From IMG/VR virus record IMGVR_UViG_3300036828_000346, positions 1 through 39,756 of that record: 39,756 nt of DNA, one strand, 5' to 3'. Position numbers and translations under genes: made by a program. Shown here in pieces: positions 13,360-23,031 of the stretch (its first letter is position 1; every line of letters begins with the position of its first letter). The notes under the pieces were generated by a model. The model had not been told where the DNA came from and searched no databases. It saw nothing but the letters and a program-made list of their open reading frames with translations. The stretch is from a virus.

Positions 13360-15934
13360 GGTAGGCAAGGGCTACGTCGCCCTCGAGGCCGACTCGAAGA
13401 ATCTCCAAGGACAACTGACCAACCTCGGCTCCGTGCTCGGCGGGAAGATGGGGCCGATTGGTCAGCTCTTGGGCGCCAAGCTCGGTGGGTCCATGGGCCA
13501 AGAGATGCAGGGGCAGCTCGGTGGTTCCAAGAGCGGCGTCCTCCAGCTCGCCGGACTGCTCGGTAAGGGTGGACCGTGGGGCATCGCTGCCGGTGCGGCG
13601 GTCGCCGGAGCAGCCGCCATCGGCGTCGGTCTCTACAAGTTGGGCGGCAGCTTCGAGGAGCAGTACCGCACCATCGCCCGTGCCACCGGAGCGACCGGCA
13701 CCGACTTGCAATCGCTGGAGCAGTCGTTCAAGGCCGTCGCCAAGACAACGCCCGCCAGCTTCGGCGAGATCAGCCAGGCCATTATCGGGATGCAGCGGTA
13801 CACCGGGCCGACGAGCACCTCGCTCAATGGACTGTCGACGCAGATACTCACGCTGTCCCGCATCACCAAGACCGACGCCAAGACCAACGTCGAGTCGTTC
13901 ACGCACGCCATGGAGGCGTGGCAGATACCGGCGAAGAACGCGGGCCCGGCCATGGACGCCATGTTCCGGGCCTCGCAGAAGTCGGGCGTCAGCTTCTCGG
14001 AGCTCTCCGGCAGCGTGACGAAGTTCACCCCGGCTCTGAAAACGATGGGTTACAGCTTCAACGACGGCGTCTCGGCCGTCGCGCAGTGGAGCAAGGAGGG
14101 ACTCAACGTCCCGAAGGTCATGCAGGGGATGCAGCTCGGTTCGACCAACATCGTCAAGGGCATGGGCAAGTCGAGCGGGGCCATGCAGAAGGCGGAAGAA
14201 CAGGTCGCCAAGTACGAAGCCGCCCTCGCCAAGGCGAAGCCCGGATCGGCGGCCTACCAAACCGCATCGGAGAACCTGGCGAAGGCACAGGACAAGCTCA
14301 GCTCGGCCTCGGCCGACGTTGCCAAGGGCGCGGGGGTCTCGATCCCCGACGCGATGAAGAAGGCGATCAAGGGCATCCAAGACGCCAAGGACCCGCAGGA
14401 TGCACTGAACCTCGCCATCGAAACGTTCGGCAAGAAAGCCGCTCCGACGATGGTGGAGGCGATCTCCTCGGGCAAGTTCAACTTCGACGAGATGTCCAAG
14501 TCGGTCGAGGGCTCCAACAACGCGATCAAGGACACCGCCAAGCAAACAGCGACCGTAGGCGGCAGCTTCGGCAAACTGGGCAACCAGGCCAAGGTGGGCC
14601 TCGAACCCATCTCGACCGCCACGTTCAAGGGCGTCAACCGGGGCCTGATCGAAATGGCGAACGGACTCAGCGCCGCCATCGCCTGGCTGCCGCACCTGGG
14701 CGAGGCGTGGAAGGACGCCTACAGCTTCGTCAGCATGTGGACCCGGCGCATCTACGAGGCCATCAAGCCACTGCGCGACGTGATCGGCTCGACCTTCACC
14801 ACCATGGCCCGGCTGATGATGGATGCGTGGCACGTCGTCGAGCCGCTGTTCAAGCTCTACATCGACGCGTTCAAGGCCATATGGGACATCCTGCACGGAG
14901 ACTGGGGTGCCGCCGGTCGCGCCGTGTGGGACATGGTCAAGGACATCGTCCGGGCCGTGCAGGGAATCCCGAAACTGCTGTTCGACTACATCACCGCCCC
15001 GTTCGCCTCACTCGGCCCCGGCATCGCCGACGCACTCGGCAGTTTTTGGGACACCGTCAGCGGCATACCGACCAAGGTCATCGACTTCCTCGCCAACCTC
15101 GGCGGCGACATCGTCAACCTCGTCACGACGGCGTTCGGCCTGGTCGTCGGTGCGGCCGAGACCGGCATCTCGGGACTGTGGGGTTGGGTCACCGGCATCG
15201 CCGGTCGAGTCGTCACGGCCTTCGCCAACCTCGGCGGTGCGATATGGGGGGCGCTCGTCGGCGGCTTCCAACAAGCGGTCAACGGAGCGGAGGCGGGCAT
15301 CGGCGGACTGTGGGGGATGGTGAGCGGAGTCGCCGGTCGCGTCGGCAGTGGGCTTGCCAATATCGGCAGCTCCATCTGGAACGCACTGTCGACTGGCTTC
15401 GGCGAAGCCGTGAAGGGAGCCGAGAACGGACTGACGACCCTGTGGTCGAAGCTGAGCGGCCTCGGCACCGACATCAAGAACGCTGTGCCCGATCTCGGCT
15501 CGGTCCTCTACGAGGCGGGCAAGACGGTCATCGCCAGCCTGGCGCGAGGCATCACCGAAGCGATCCCCGGTGCGCTCGGCAGCGCCATGAGCGGCGTAGG
15601 CGGCTTCATCACCTCGCACCTGCCGCACTCACCCGCCAAGCGTGGTCCGCTGTCCGGCGCGGGCGACCCACTCAAGTCGGGGCTTGCCCTCACGAACCGA
15701 CTGGCAGCGGGGATCAACAGCGGGGCGCCTACCGTGTCGATGGCGATGACCGACCTGCTCGCTGTCCCCATGAGCGTGCCGTCGCTGACCGGAGGCACCA
15801 CCGCAGCCGGGGCCGGTGCCGCAAGCTACGGCGGGCCCTCGGTCGTCATCCAAGAAGCCCACTTCCATGACCAACTCGACGTGGAGGCGTTCATGAAGAA
15901 AGCGAGCTGGGTCGTGCAGACCCAACGAATCTGA
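13349..15934 (+). CDS. Tape measure protein
   Basis: 861 residues, the longest gene. An N-terminal amphipathic part, a hydrophobic Gly/Ala segment (GIAAGAAVAGAAAIGVGLYKLGG, about 77-99), a region of phage-related tape measure type (TTPASFGEISQAIIGMQRYTG...LSRITKTD), and from about 590 repeated units of the type IxxLWGxVxGxAGRVxxxxANLGxxIWxALxxGF (at least four). It sets tail length and helps DNA entry. The family's length rule (about 0.15 nm per residue) would give a tail near 130 nm. It starts at GTG 13349 with GGAGG just upstream. Confidence 0.93.
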   Translation: MATEVGKGYVALEADSKNLQGQLTNLGSVLGGKMGPIGQLLGAKLGGSMGQEMQGQLGGSKSGVLQLAGLLGKGGPWGIAAGAAVAGAAAIGVGLYKLGGSFEEQYRTIARATGATGTDLQSLEQSFKAVAKTTPASFGEISQAIIGMQRYTGPTSTSLNGLSTQILTLSRITKTDAKTNVESFTHAMEAWQIPAKNAGPAMDAMFRASQKSGVSFSELSGSVTKFTPALKTMGYSFNDGVSAVAQWSKEGLNVPKVMQGMQLGSTNIVKGMGKSSGAMQKAEEQVAKYEAALAKAKPGSAAYQTASENLAKAQDKLSSASADVAKGAGVSIPDAMKKAIKGIQDAKDPQDALNLAIETFGKKAAPTMVEAISSGKFNFDEMSKSVEGSNNAIKDTAKQTATVGGSFGKLGNQAKVGLEPISTATFKGVNRGLIEMANGLSAAIAWLPHLGEAWKDAYSFVSMWTRRIYEAIKPLRDVIGSTFTTMARLMMDAWHVVEPLFKLYIDAFKAIWDILHGDWGAAGRAVWDMVKDIVRAVQGIPKLLFDYITAPFASLGPGIADALGSFWDTVSGIPTKVIDFLANLGGDIVNLVTTAFGLVVGAAETGISGLWGWVTGIAGRVVTAFANLGGAIWGALVGGFQQAVNGAEAGIGGLWGMVSGVAGRVGSGLANIGSSIWNALSTGFGEAVKGAENGLTTLWSKLSGLGTDIKNAVPDLGSVLYEAGKTVIASLARGITEAIPGALGSAMSGVGGFITSHLPHSPAKRGPLSGAGDPLKSGLALTNRLAAGINSGAPTVSMAMTDLLAVPMSVPSLTGGTTAAGAGAASYGGPSVVIQEAHFHDQLDVEAFMKKASWVVQTQRI

Positions 15935-16836
15935 TGCCACGCGCCGCCTGGCTCGTGCTCAACGGAATGAGGACCTACCTCGACGACGTGGCCGGAGGAT
16001 GGGTCTGCACCGCACTCGACCTCGGCTTCCCCGACATCCGCGACGTGACGAACCCCGCCCCCATCCAGCACGGCCTCGACGATCAGACCAAGTTCTTCGG
16101 AGGGCGAGTGGTGACGGCCACCATCACTGCCGTACCCGACGGCAGGCTCTCACTGGACTCCATCGTCGAGCAGTTCGGTCGGTACATGGACCCCGGTGCT
16201 CGACCGGAGCTGCACTACACCCGGCAGAGCGACGACCCCGACGAGCGGATGATCGTCCTGCGAGCGAGTGCCTGGTCCTCACCGATGGGAGTCCCGACGA
16301 GGCGAGACCTCCAGCTCTCGTGGATCGCACCCGATGCCCTCATCCGCAGCGCCGTGCCCAGCACATCGTCGACCTGGTCCGGCTCGGGCGAGGCAGGAGG
16401 GCGCGTCTACGAGCCACCCTGGATTCCTGACCGGGATTACACCGACGTCGCGGGCACCGGGCCCATACCGGGACAACCGATCAGTCGAGGCGACCTCCCC
16501 GTGGCACCACTGCTGATGATCTACGGGCCGATCACACAGCCGATGGTCAGCTTCGGAGCAGTCGACCCTGACCGGAATCCGGTGCAGGGACAGGTCGCCT
16601 TCAAGTCATCGTTCACGGTCGGCTCCGGCGAGTGGGTCAAGGTGGACTGCAAGGCACGCTCGGCGCACCTGAACGGAGACCCGAAGCTGTCCGTGTTCGG
16701 CAGTCTCGACTTCGAGGCGACGCAGTGGCCGCTCATCTACCCGCTGCCGTGGGTGAACGTGATCCACCTGGCCGGAAGCAGCACGTCGGACAACACGCTG
16801 GCCGAGGTCATCTGGCAGGACGCGTACCTGGCATGA
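15934..16836 (+). CDS. Distal tail / minor tail protein
   Basis: 300 residues directly after the tape measure, the usual place of the distal tail (Dit) hub. DDQTKFFGGRVVTATITA... and VREDLQLSW-like RRDLQLSWIAPDALIRS, together with a second beta-domain (GDPKLSVFGSLDFEATQWPLIYPLPWVNVIHLAG), resemble siphovirus Dit-like proteins with a C-terminal galectin-like part. It starts at ATG on the last base of the tape-measure stop (TGATG). Confidence 0.75.
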   Translation: MPRAAWLVLNGMRTYLDDVAGGWVCTALDLGFPDIRDVTNPAPIQHGLDDQTKFFGGRVVTATITAVPDGRLSLDSIVEQFGRYMDPGARPELHYTRQSDDPDERMIVLRASAWSSPMGVPTRRDLQLSWIAPDALIRSAVPSTSSTWSGSGEAGGRVYEPPWIPDRDYTDVAGTGPIPGQPISRGDLPVAPLLMIYGPITQPMVSFGAVDPDRNPVQGQVAFKSSFTVGSGEWVKVDCKARSAHLNGDPKLSVFGSLDFEATQWPLIYPLPWVNVIHLAGSSTSDNTLAEVIWQDAYLA

Positions 16837-18098
16837 CCGTTGACATTCAAATGTCAGCCCCGCTCCCCGAGGGCCGCGGTCTGTGGCGCCTCACGGTCCA
16901 TCACCGCGCCTTCTCCGGGGGAATGAGCCTGGACGAGCTGCTGATCGCCGAGATTGTCCACGCCCGCAGCATCCGAGTGGAACAGCAGCTCAACAAACCG
17001 GCACAGTTGACCTTCACCCTCGACGGCCTCTCCCCCGCCGCTACGCTGATCCACGAGCTCCAGACCGACGTGGTCGCCTGGCGCTGGGACGAGGAGCAGG
17101 GGCGCGACGTAGCGGTCATCCGGGGGATCGTCACCCAGTCCCAGGACACCCTCTCCGAGCAGGTGGACACGGTGCAGTTCACCTGCCACGACTACTTGGC
17201 GATGTTGAGCCGCCGCCTGCTGCGAGAGCCCGCCACCTTCACTCAGATCGACCAGGACGCGATTGCCAGCGACATCATCACGCGAGCGTGCTACCAGACC
17301 GGCCTGGACCCCGGTGCCTACCTGCCACTCGACACCATCCTCGTGAACCCCGACGGCACCGAGCGCAACCCGGCAGGTGTGCTGCGCGACCGGGCCTACG
17401 AGCCGTCGCAGGACCTCGCCGAGGCCCTCGACAACCTGGCGAACGTGGCGAACACCGACACGGAAGGCGGCAGGAACTTCAACTACGACGCCCTCCCCGG
17501 CACGAGCTGGGGCAGTGACCAGGTCCGCATCTTCTACCCGTACCAGGGCACGCTCCGCACCGACCTCATCCTCGAGTACGGCTCCAGCGTGCGGGCCCTG
17601 AGCCGTTCGATCAACAGCGGCAACTACGCCAACTTCGTCCGGGTCGTCGGTGCCCCCGACCCCGCCGACGTGTCGGACAACCCACCGCCCATGTTCGCCG
17701 AACGATTCAACGTCGACGACGCCAACAACGTGAGCGTGAAGCCCATCGGCCTCTGGATGAAGGGCGACAACGCCTCGGACGTGAAGATGCAGAGCACACT
17801 GAACGAGAAGGCTGACGGCGACCTCGCCCTGGCTGGCGTGCTGCTGCCGACCTACAGCGTCGAGCTCCGTTGGGGCTGGTATCGCTGGGGCCATCCGAAG
17901 ATGGGCGACGTGGTCACGCTCATCATCCGGGCCGGACGACTGAACGTGCTCACCGAGGTCGAAGTAGTTGCCCTGACCTACGACTACGGGGAGAACGGGG
18001 AGGAGAACGTCGTGCTCGGGCTCGGGCGTCCCGACGTCAAGTTCGGCGACCTCTTGACCGCACAGGCCCGCGACGTGAACGCTCTCGCAAGGAGATGA
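16833..18098 (+). CDS. Minor tail / baseplate hub protein
   Basis: 421 residues, second gene after the tape measure, consistent with the tail-hub (Tal/gp27-like) component: VVAWRWDEEQGRDVAVIRGIVTQSQDTLSEQ, then FTCHDYLAMLSRRLL and ATFTQIDQDAIASDII, the pattern of hub proteins with paired beta-barrels. From ATG 16833 the first residues MTVDIQMS are encoded by palindrome copy 7; an alternative ATG at 16850 lies inside the palindrome. Neither has a good ribosome site, but 16833 is coupled to the previous stop. Confidence 0.78.
   Translation: MTVDIQMSAPLPEGRGLWRLTVHHRAFSGGMSLDELLIAEIVHARSIRVEQQLNKPAQLTFTLDGLSPAATLIHELQTDVVAWRWDEEQGRDVAVIRGIVTQSQDTLSEQVDTVQFTCHDYLAMLSRRLLREPATFTQIDQDAIASDIITRACYQTGLDPGAYLPLDTILVNPDGTERNPAGVLRDRAYEPSQDLAEALDNLANVANTDTEGGRNFNYDALPGTSWGSDQVRIFYPYQGTLRTDLILEYGSSVRALSRSINSGNYANFVRVVGAPDPADVSDNPPPMFAERFNVDDANNVSVKPIGLWMKGDNASDVKMQSTLNEKADGDLALAGVLLPTYSVELRWGWYRWGHPKMGDVVTLIIRAGRLNVLTEVEVVALTYDYGENGEENVVLGLGRPDVKFGDLLTAQARDVNALARR
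16841..16856 (+). promoter_or_regulatory. Palindrome copy 7 (centre CA)
   Basis: TGACATTCAAATGTCA within the first codons of the tail-hub gene, read V-D-I-Q-M-S; it also offers an in-frame ATG at 16850. Confidence 0.86.
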
Positions 18099-18099
18099 C

Positions 18100-19146
18100 A
18101 TGACCCGACACACACAGCTCTGGATTCAGTCCGGCGCCTACTCGGCAGCCCTGGACCGTCAGCTCATCGGTGCGCTCTGGCAAGGCGCCGCCAGCCGCGG
18201 TTGCCGGGTCACGGCAGGCGGAGGGACGGCACTGAACATCGACCCCGGCATCATCGTCGTGCCCTCGGCCAACAACACCGGGTCGACCCTGTGCGTGAGC
18301 GATGCCATCGAGGCGCTCACCTGGACCCCCGGAGCACCGGCGCAGGGCCTCGTCCGAGAGGACCTCATCATCTGCCGACCTCGAGGAACCGACCTCGACG
18401 GCGGCGTCAACAACGACTGGGTCTTCGAGGCGGTGCTGGGCGCCGAGGTCAACGCCAACCCCGTCGTCCCGGCCCCACCGGCAGGCACCGTCGCCATCGC
18501 CTACGTCGACCGCCCTGGTGGCTCCGCTGCCATCGTCGACGCCGACATACACGACCAGCGTCCCGGTGGCGTCCCAGTGTCGGGCGGCAGTCCGGTGGGC
18601 ACCATGTACGCCTTCCCCGGTCGAGGCACCCTCCCGGCCGACCACCTCTGGTTGGACGGCTCGACCGACCACAAGGTGAGCGACTGGCCCGACCTGTACC
18701 TCGTCGTCGGCAACGACTACGGCGGCGACTCGGCGGCAGGGACCTTCGGCCTACCCGACAGCCGGGACCGCTCCATCATCGGGGCCGGAGGCGCCCTGTC
18801 ACCCCAACCGGGCAGCCGGGGAGGTTCACGCCTCATCACCGTGAGTCAGATGCCCTCGCACGCCCATGGCATCTCGGACCCCGGCCACGGTCACGGCATC
18901 GGTGACCCCGGTCACGCCCACGACTCCAACCCCAGCACCGCGGGCGCCTGGGGCTCGACCCAAGGTCTGAGCAACTACTCGGTGACGGCACAAACGGTCT
19001 TCTCGACCGTGTTCCGCACCGGAGGATCGGGCACCGGCATCTGGATCGGGGGCAGCGGCACCGGCATCGGCATCTACGGTGCCGGTGGCAGCCAGCCCTA
19101 CGACCCACCCTTCCTCGGAGCACTCTGGATCATCAAGGCGAGGTGA
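18100..19146 (+). CDS. Tail fibre with collar-type domain
   Basis: 348 residues, GGAG ribosome site 6-7 bases before ATG 18100. The N-terminal ~140 residues are a baseplate-attachment type region. From about 165, GTMYAFPGRGTLPADHLWLDGS...YLVVGNDYGGDSAAGTFGLPDSRDR is a clear phage tail-collar domain. It ends with a Gly/His-rich tip (QMPSHAHGISDPGHGHGIGDPGHAHD, then SGTGIWIGGSGTGIGIYGAGG) of the kind that forms metal-bound trimeric needles in receptor-binding fibres. Probably the host-recognition tip. Confidence 0.85.
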   Translation: MTRHTQLWIQSGAYSAALDRQLIGALWQGAASRGCRVTAGGGTALNIDPGIIVVPSANNTGSTLCVSDAIEALTWTPGAPAQGLVREDLIICRPRGTDLDGGVNNDWVFEAVLGAEVNANPVVPAPPAGTVAIAYVDRPGGSAAIVDADIHDQRPGGVPVSGGSPVGTMYAFPGRGTLPADHLWLDGSTDHKVSDWPDLYLVVGNDYGGDSAAGTFGLPDSRDRSIIGAGGALSPQPGSRGGSRLITVSQMPSHAHGISDPGHGHGIGDPGHAHDSNPSTAGAWGSTQGLSNYSVTAQTVFSTVFRTGGSGTGIWIGGSGTGIGIYGAGGSQPYDPPFLGALWIIKAR

Positions 19147-19159
19147 CATTCAAATGTCA
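19144..19159 (+). promoter_or_regulatory. Palindrome copy 8 (centre CA)
   Basis: TGACATTCAAATGTCA between the collar fibre stop and the next gene; its internal ATG (19154) may be that gene's start. Confidence 0.86.
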
Positions 19160-19501
19160 ATGACAACCATCACCGCACTGCCGACGCAGGTCGATCTGAA
19201 CCTCTACCAGGGCGACGACTTCACCATGACGCTGACGGTGACGAACCCCGACGACAGCGAGGTCGACCTGGCCGAGACCATCGTCGAGGCGCAGGTCCGC
19301 AAGACCGCCAACGACGAAGAGGTCCTAGCCCGGTTCACCCCCGCCTACTCGGGCAACGTCATCACGCTATGGCTCCCCGGCTCCGAGTCCGCCAAGATCA
19401 GCGGCAGTGCCGTGTGGGACTGCCATGTGACCGATGCGGGCGGGAGGATCACGACGCTGGCTGCCGGAAAGATCACCACTACCGCCGAGGTCACCCGGTG
19501 A
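19154..19501 (+). CDS. Small Ig-like baseplate protein
   Basis: 115 residues from ATG 19154 (inside the palindrome) or 113 from ATG 19160. QVDLNLYQGDDFTMTLTVTNPDDSEVDLAETIVEAQVRK...GNVITLWLPGSESAKISGSAVWDCHVTDAGG is a beta-sandwich typical of BppU-like or minor-tail Ig domains in phage baseplates. It is coupled to the next gene (GTGA). The exact role is unknown. Confidence 0.72.
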   Translation: MSMTTITALPTQVDLNLYQGDDFTMTLTVTNPDDSEVDLAETIVEAQVRKTANDEEVLARFTPAYSGNVITLWLPGSESAKISGSAVWDCHVTDAGGRITTLAAGKITTTAEVTR

Positions 19502-20145
19502 CGAACCGCGAGGTCGACGTGATCCTCGCACCGAGGCCCAAGGTCGACGTGAGCACGACCGGCCCACCGGGTCCAGCCGGACCACCCGGCCCAGCAGGAG
19601 CACTCGACCTCGTCCGACCGGCAGACTCATGGTTCTTCCCCATCGCAGTCCAGCGGAGCTCGTCGAGTGCGTATGCGGTCGGCCAGCTCCACGTCGCTCC
19701 GTGGATCGCGGACACGTCGCAGGCCATTCAGGCCGTGCTCATCGACGTGGTGACCATCAACCCTCCCGGCCCGGTCAACTTCGACGTGGGCCTCTACGGT
19801 GACATCGGCGCACAGCCGGGACCGCTCCTGGCCGAGACTGGAGTCGTCGCGCTGACCGCAGCCGGGCCGCTGCGAGTGCCGTTCGACTTCACGTTCGAGG
19901 CAGGCACGATCTACTGGCTCGCCGGTGTCGTGTTCAGCATCGCCTCCGGCTCGTTCTCTCTACGCGTCGGCGAGTCTTCCTTCGACCCAGCGGTCAGTCC
20001 GGCGATGACGAACCAACCGGGGTCGGGCCTCACCCCGCAGGGATTTCGAGTGGACGGCGTCACGGCCTCACCGTTGCCCGACCCGCTCGTGCTCGGTCCG
20101 GTCGTCACCACCAGCCCGCCCCGCTACGCGTTCCAGGTGGCGTGA
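19498..20145 (+). CDS. Fibre protein with short collagen-like segment
   Basis: 215 residues from GTG 19498. After a short basic start, residues 22-34 are a Gly-x-Pro collagen stretch ([13 protein letters not shown]), which trimerises fibres. The rest is a beta-rich domain ([34 protein letters not shown]...[16 protein letters not shown]), resembling carbohydrate-binding or fibre-head folds. Part of a six-gene fibre block that follows the collar protein. Confidence 0.7.
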   Translation: MTNREVDVILAPRPKVDVSTTGPPGPAGPPGPAGALDLVRPADSWFFPIAVQRSSSSAYAVGQLHVAPWIADTSQAIQAVLIDVVTINPPGPVNFDVGLYGDIGAQPGPLLAETGVVALTAAGPLRVPFDFTFEAGTIYWLAGVVFSIASGSFSLRVGESSFDPAVSPAMTNQPGSGLTPQGFRVDGVTASPLPDPLVLGPVVTTSPPRYAFQVA

Positions 20146-21464
20146 TGACAGACGTGAGCGAGCAGTACCCGCCGCCGAACGTCGCAGTCGACACGCCCGA
20201 GCGGAAGACCGTCAAGACCTCGACCACCGGCCCGCCCGGAGGACCTGGACCGGAGGGTCCACCCGGCCCCGAGGGCCCACCCGGCGCAGACTCCACCGTC
20301 CCTGGCCCGCCCGGCCCGACTGGTCCTCCCGGTGCCGACTCCACCGTGCCCGGTCCTCCCGGCAACACCGGCCCGCCCGGCGACCCCGGCCCGGTCGGAC
20401 CACCCGGTCCCGAGGGCCCAGCCGGACAGGGCGGAGGCTACGCCGACGTCAGCGACACGCCGCCCGACGCCAACGCACCGACCATCACGCCGCCCGAAGG
20501 TCTGCTGTGGGTGGACACCGGCAGCGCGGCAGGCGAACCCCTGGTGCCTGCCCCGCCGACCGGCACCATGCTCACCATCACGCCCGACAACGGCGACGTG
20601 GAAGGCGGCTACACCGCCGACGTGACCGGCAACGCCTGGACGTTCGGCGGGCCGTGCTGGATGGACCCGCCCGGCGACCTCAGTGTCCACTACGAGGTCG
20701 TCGACTACGTCGACTTCGCCGTTGGTCTCGTCACCCTGCCACCCGGTCCCGCCGCAGGGGGAGCCGTCGTGCTCCGCTTCATGGACCCGAACAACCCCAC
20801 CGTCGAGAAGGGCAGCATCGGGTTCGTCTACAACGCTCCGCCCGTCGCCACATTGAAATACTGGGACGGCAGCGACTACGCCGACCTCACCAGCCCCGAC
20901 ACCGGACCAAGCGGTGTCTACGTCGAGGTCTCCGACACACCGCCCGATCCCAACGCTCCCGCACCGGCACCGCCCGAGGGCTACCTGTGGGTCGACACGA
21001 GCGCCCCTGATCCATCAGCCGACCCCGGCCCGATAGGCGGACGCGCCACCCAACGTCCCGGCCAACCTGGAACAGCCGCAGGATTCGACGACCTCGACGT
21101 GTGGCTCCAAGAAGACACGCCCGGCATGTTCGGCATGACAGTGGAGACCGACTGTCTTGTTGTCCCGCCTGGCGGTGACGGCATCTATCACGTCGTTGCT
21201 CACTTCGCCACAGCCAACGGGGCTGGCAACGTCACGCTGACCTCCAACTGGAACGTCTACATCAAGGTCAACGCTGTGAAGCGAGCCAAGAACTGCTGCA
21301 ACACCACGGGCATCTACCCCGCCATCTCGGTCGCTGACGACATTCCGTTAGTCGCCGGTGACCGGATCGGACTGGCGGTCGGTGGAGGGATCGCTTGCTT
21401 TCTCGACCCGGCAGGCGGCAACCAGTTCCCGTCCACGCTGATCGCACACCGCGTTGGGCCGTGA
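20142..21464 (+). CDS. Large collagen-like tail fibre
   Basis: 440 residues (GTG 20142 or ATG 20145). Residues ~27-95 are collagen-like Gly-X-Y with an internal duplication ([12 protein letters not shown] twice). Two copies of a small motif follow, (Y/V)xxVSDTPPDxNAPxxxPPEGxLWVDT, at about 102-125 and 265-287, then a C1q-like beta-domain end ([31 protein letters not shown]...[14 protein letters not shown]). The layout matches long trimeric fibres with a binding head. GC-rich collagen DNA repeats at 20228-20430 are prone to recombination. Confidence 0.78.
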   Translation: MMTDVSEQYPPPNVAVDTPERKTVKTSTTGPPGGPGPEGPPGPEGPPGADSTVPGPPGPTGPPGADSTVPGPPGNTGPPGDPGPVGPPGPEGPAGQGGGYADVSDTPPDANAPTITPPEGLLWVDTGSAAGEPLVPAPPTGTMLTITPDNGDVEGGYTADVTGNAWTFGGPCWMDPPGDLSVHYEVVDYVDFAVGLVTLPPGPAAGGAVVLRFMDPNNPTVEKGSIGFVYNAPPVATLKYWDGSDYADLTSPDTGPSGVYVEVSDTPPDPNAPAPAPPEGYLWVDTSAPDPSADPGPIGGRATQRPGQPGTAAGFDDLDVWLQEDTPGMFGMTVETDCLVVPPGGDGIYHVVAHFATANGAGNVTLTSNWNVYIKVNAVKRAKNCCNTTGIYPAISVADDIPLVAGDRIGLAVGGGIACFLDPAGGNQFPSTLIAHRVGP

Positions 21465-21928
21465 CTCCGCCACCGACGCTCAAGGTCTGGCACGGCACTG
21501 CGTATGCCGACCTGACCGGGCCACCCGGCAAAACTGGCTCGGCAGGCCCAACAGGTCCGCCCGGCCCGCCAGGACCCGAGACCGCACCGGCTCCCGACTC
21601 ACTTCTCTTGCTACCGAGCTTCTACCCTTGCGGCGTCGGCCAGCCGCCAGTCGATGTACGCAAGACGCTCTACGTCTTCAAGTGGACCGGCACGAGCGAC
21701 GACTTCGGCACAGCCACCATCCACCTACCGGACCGAGGCATCCGCTTCGAGTACGCCTACCTTCCTATGGGCTGGATCACCAAGCCGACCGCTCAATACG
21801 ACTTCGGCATCAACTTGGTCCAGGGATGGTCCAGCCTCACCAAGTTCGATTTCCTGTGCTGGTATGTATGGGGCGGCAAGATCATGAACAACGCCATGGA
21901 GATCACCTGCTTCGTCCTGGGGGCATGA
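21461..21928 (+). CDS. Short collagen-like fibre, paralogue A
   Basis: 155 residues from a GTG in a GTGA overlap. Layout: ~18-residue N-terminal cap ([14 protein letters not shown]), collagen stretch ([20 protein letters not shown]), then a ~110-residue head ending [10 protein letters not shown]. It shares this layout, size and ending with the next two genes. Start choice is by coupling; the frame is open upstream to 21395 inside the large fibre gene. Confidence 0.75.
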   Translation: MTPPPTLKVWHGTAYADLTGPPGKTGSAGPTGPPGPPGPETAPAPDSLLLLPSFYPCGVGQPPVDVRKTLYVFKWTGTSDDFGTATIHLPDRGIRFEYAYLPMGWITKPTAQYDFGINLVQGWSSLTKFDFLCWYVWGGKIMNNAMEITCFVLGA

Positions 21929-22393
21929 GTGCTGCGCTACTCGAAAACAGACGGCACCTATGCCGACGTGGTCCTCCCGCCCGGACCTCGAGGAGAAGTC
22001 GGCCCACCCGGACCAGTCGGCCCGCCCGGACCTGGCGGACCACCACCGCCCGACACGCTGCGCGTCGTCATGCTCTCGTGCCACGTCGGAGTCGTTCCGC
22101 CTCCTGACACCCGACTCAAGCTGTTCTTCGGGCTCTACATCTACAGCACGAACGCCAACGCCACCATGAAAATCCCGGTCACTTACGTCCCGCAGTTCGC
22201 CATCGGTTACAGCGGCATGATGGTGGCGGCGGAGCCCGTGCCGACCGCTGGCAACAACATCTGCTTCTCGCACGACTGGTCGAACTGGCCGTCCGACTTC
22301 GTCAGCCTCAATGCTCGGGTCTCCAGCACGACTCCGATGAACCTTGTCCAGTTTGGCGGCGTCAAGGTTCTCCACTTCATGATCGGAGCCTGA
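21929..22393 (+). CDS. Short collagen-like fibre, paralogue B
   Basis: 154 residues, GTG directly after the previous stop. N-terminal cap RYSKTDGTYADVVLPPG, a short collagen stretch ([19 protein letters not shown]), then a head domain ending VKVLHFMIGA. The head sequence differs widely from paralogues A and C except for the fold-like pattern and ending. Confidence 0.75.
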   Translation: MLRYSKTDGTYADVVLPPGPRGEVGPPGPVGPPGPGGPPPPDTLRVVMLSCHVGVVPPPDTRLKLFFGLYIYSTNANATMKIPVTYVPQFAIGYSGMMVAAEPVPTAGNNICFSHDWSNWPSDFVSLNARVSSTTPMNLVQFGGVKVLHFMIGA

Positions 22394-22395
22394 GC

Positions 22396-22851
22396 GTGCC
22401 GACCGCGATGTATTGGGACGAAGCGACACAGCTCTACGTTCCCCTCGGGGAGCCGGGACCACCGGGACCACCAGGGCCACCCGGACCACCCGGACCAGCC
22501 GGAACCGGCAGCGTGGTCGACGACCTCCAAGTGCTCCCTCTCGACTACTACACCGTCTTCGTCGGCACTGCCCCACCGGAAGGCACCCGCTACAAGATGT
22601 ATGCGAACTCCTGGGTCGTCACGGCGGGAGTGTTCGCCGACACCTACTGCCCGCTGGCGGGCAACTTCGCTTACGGATGGAGCGTCATGGCGATGATCGG
22701 AGATGCCGCGCCGCAGTGGTGCATGGGTATCACGGTCTACCTGGCGACCTGCAAACTCGACACGCTCGGGGGCCTCGTTTGGGGCTACGCCGGGCAGCCA
22801 CTCATCCAGAACGCCGCCTGCCGCATCAACGCCTTTGTGATAGGAGCCTGA
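22396..22851 (+). CDS. Short collagen-like fibre, paralogue C
   Basis: 151 residues from GTG 22396, two bases after the previous stop. N-terminal cap AMYWDEATQLYVPLG, collagen stretch with five GPP triplets, then a head (VLPLDYYTVFVGTAPPEGTRYKMYANSW...) ending RINAFVIGA. The phrase PPxxTRxKxxxxxxV is shared with paralogue B, supporting tandem duplication. Confidence 0.75.
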   Translation: MPTAMYWDEATQLYVPLGEPGPPGPPGPPGPPGPAGTGSVVDDLQVLPLDYYTVFVGTAPPEGTRYKMYANSWVVTAGVFADTYCPLAGNFAYGWSVMAMIGDAAPQWCMGITVYLATCKLDTLGGLVWGYAGQPLIQNAACRINAFVIGA

Positions 22852-22853
22852 CC

Positions 22854-23021
22854 ATGAAAGCTGTCCGACAGATCGCCCGCTTCGAGGGCCAGACCAGCAT
22901 CACCTACGAAGTGGTCGAGGCCACCGAGGACGAGCTCACCGAGTTCTACAAGCAGAACGGGTGTGCGAACGAATGGGTCGCCGCCAACGCCGAGGTCGTC
23001 GACGAACGACTACTGAGCTGA
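22854..23021 (+). CDS. Small hypothetical protein
   Basis: 55 residues from ATG 22854, with GGAG 10-13 bases upstream. Acidic C-terminal two thirds (EVVEATEDELTEFYKQNGCANEWVAANAEVVDERLLS). No family recognised; tightly placed between fibre and pre-lysis genes, so cotranscribed with the late operon. Confidence 0.65.
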   Translation: MKAVRQIARFEGQTSITYEVVEATEDELTEFYKQNGCANEWVAANAEVVDERLLS

Positions 23022-23031
23022 AAGGAATCGA

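Noticed and set aside
20228-20430. Collagen-coding DNA repeats as a regulatory repeat
   Set aside because: The periodicity is fully explained by the Gly-Pro-Pro codons of the fibre protein.
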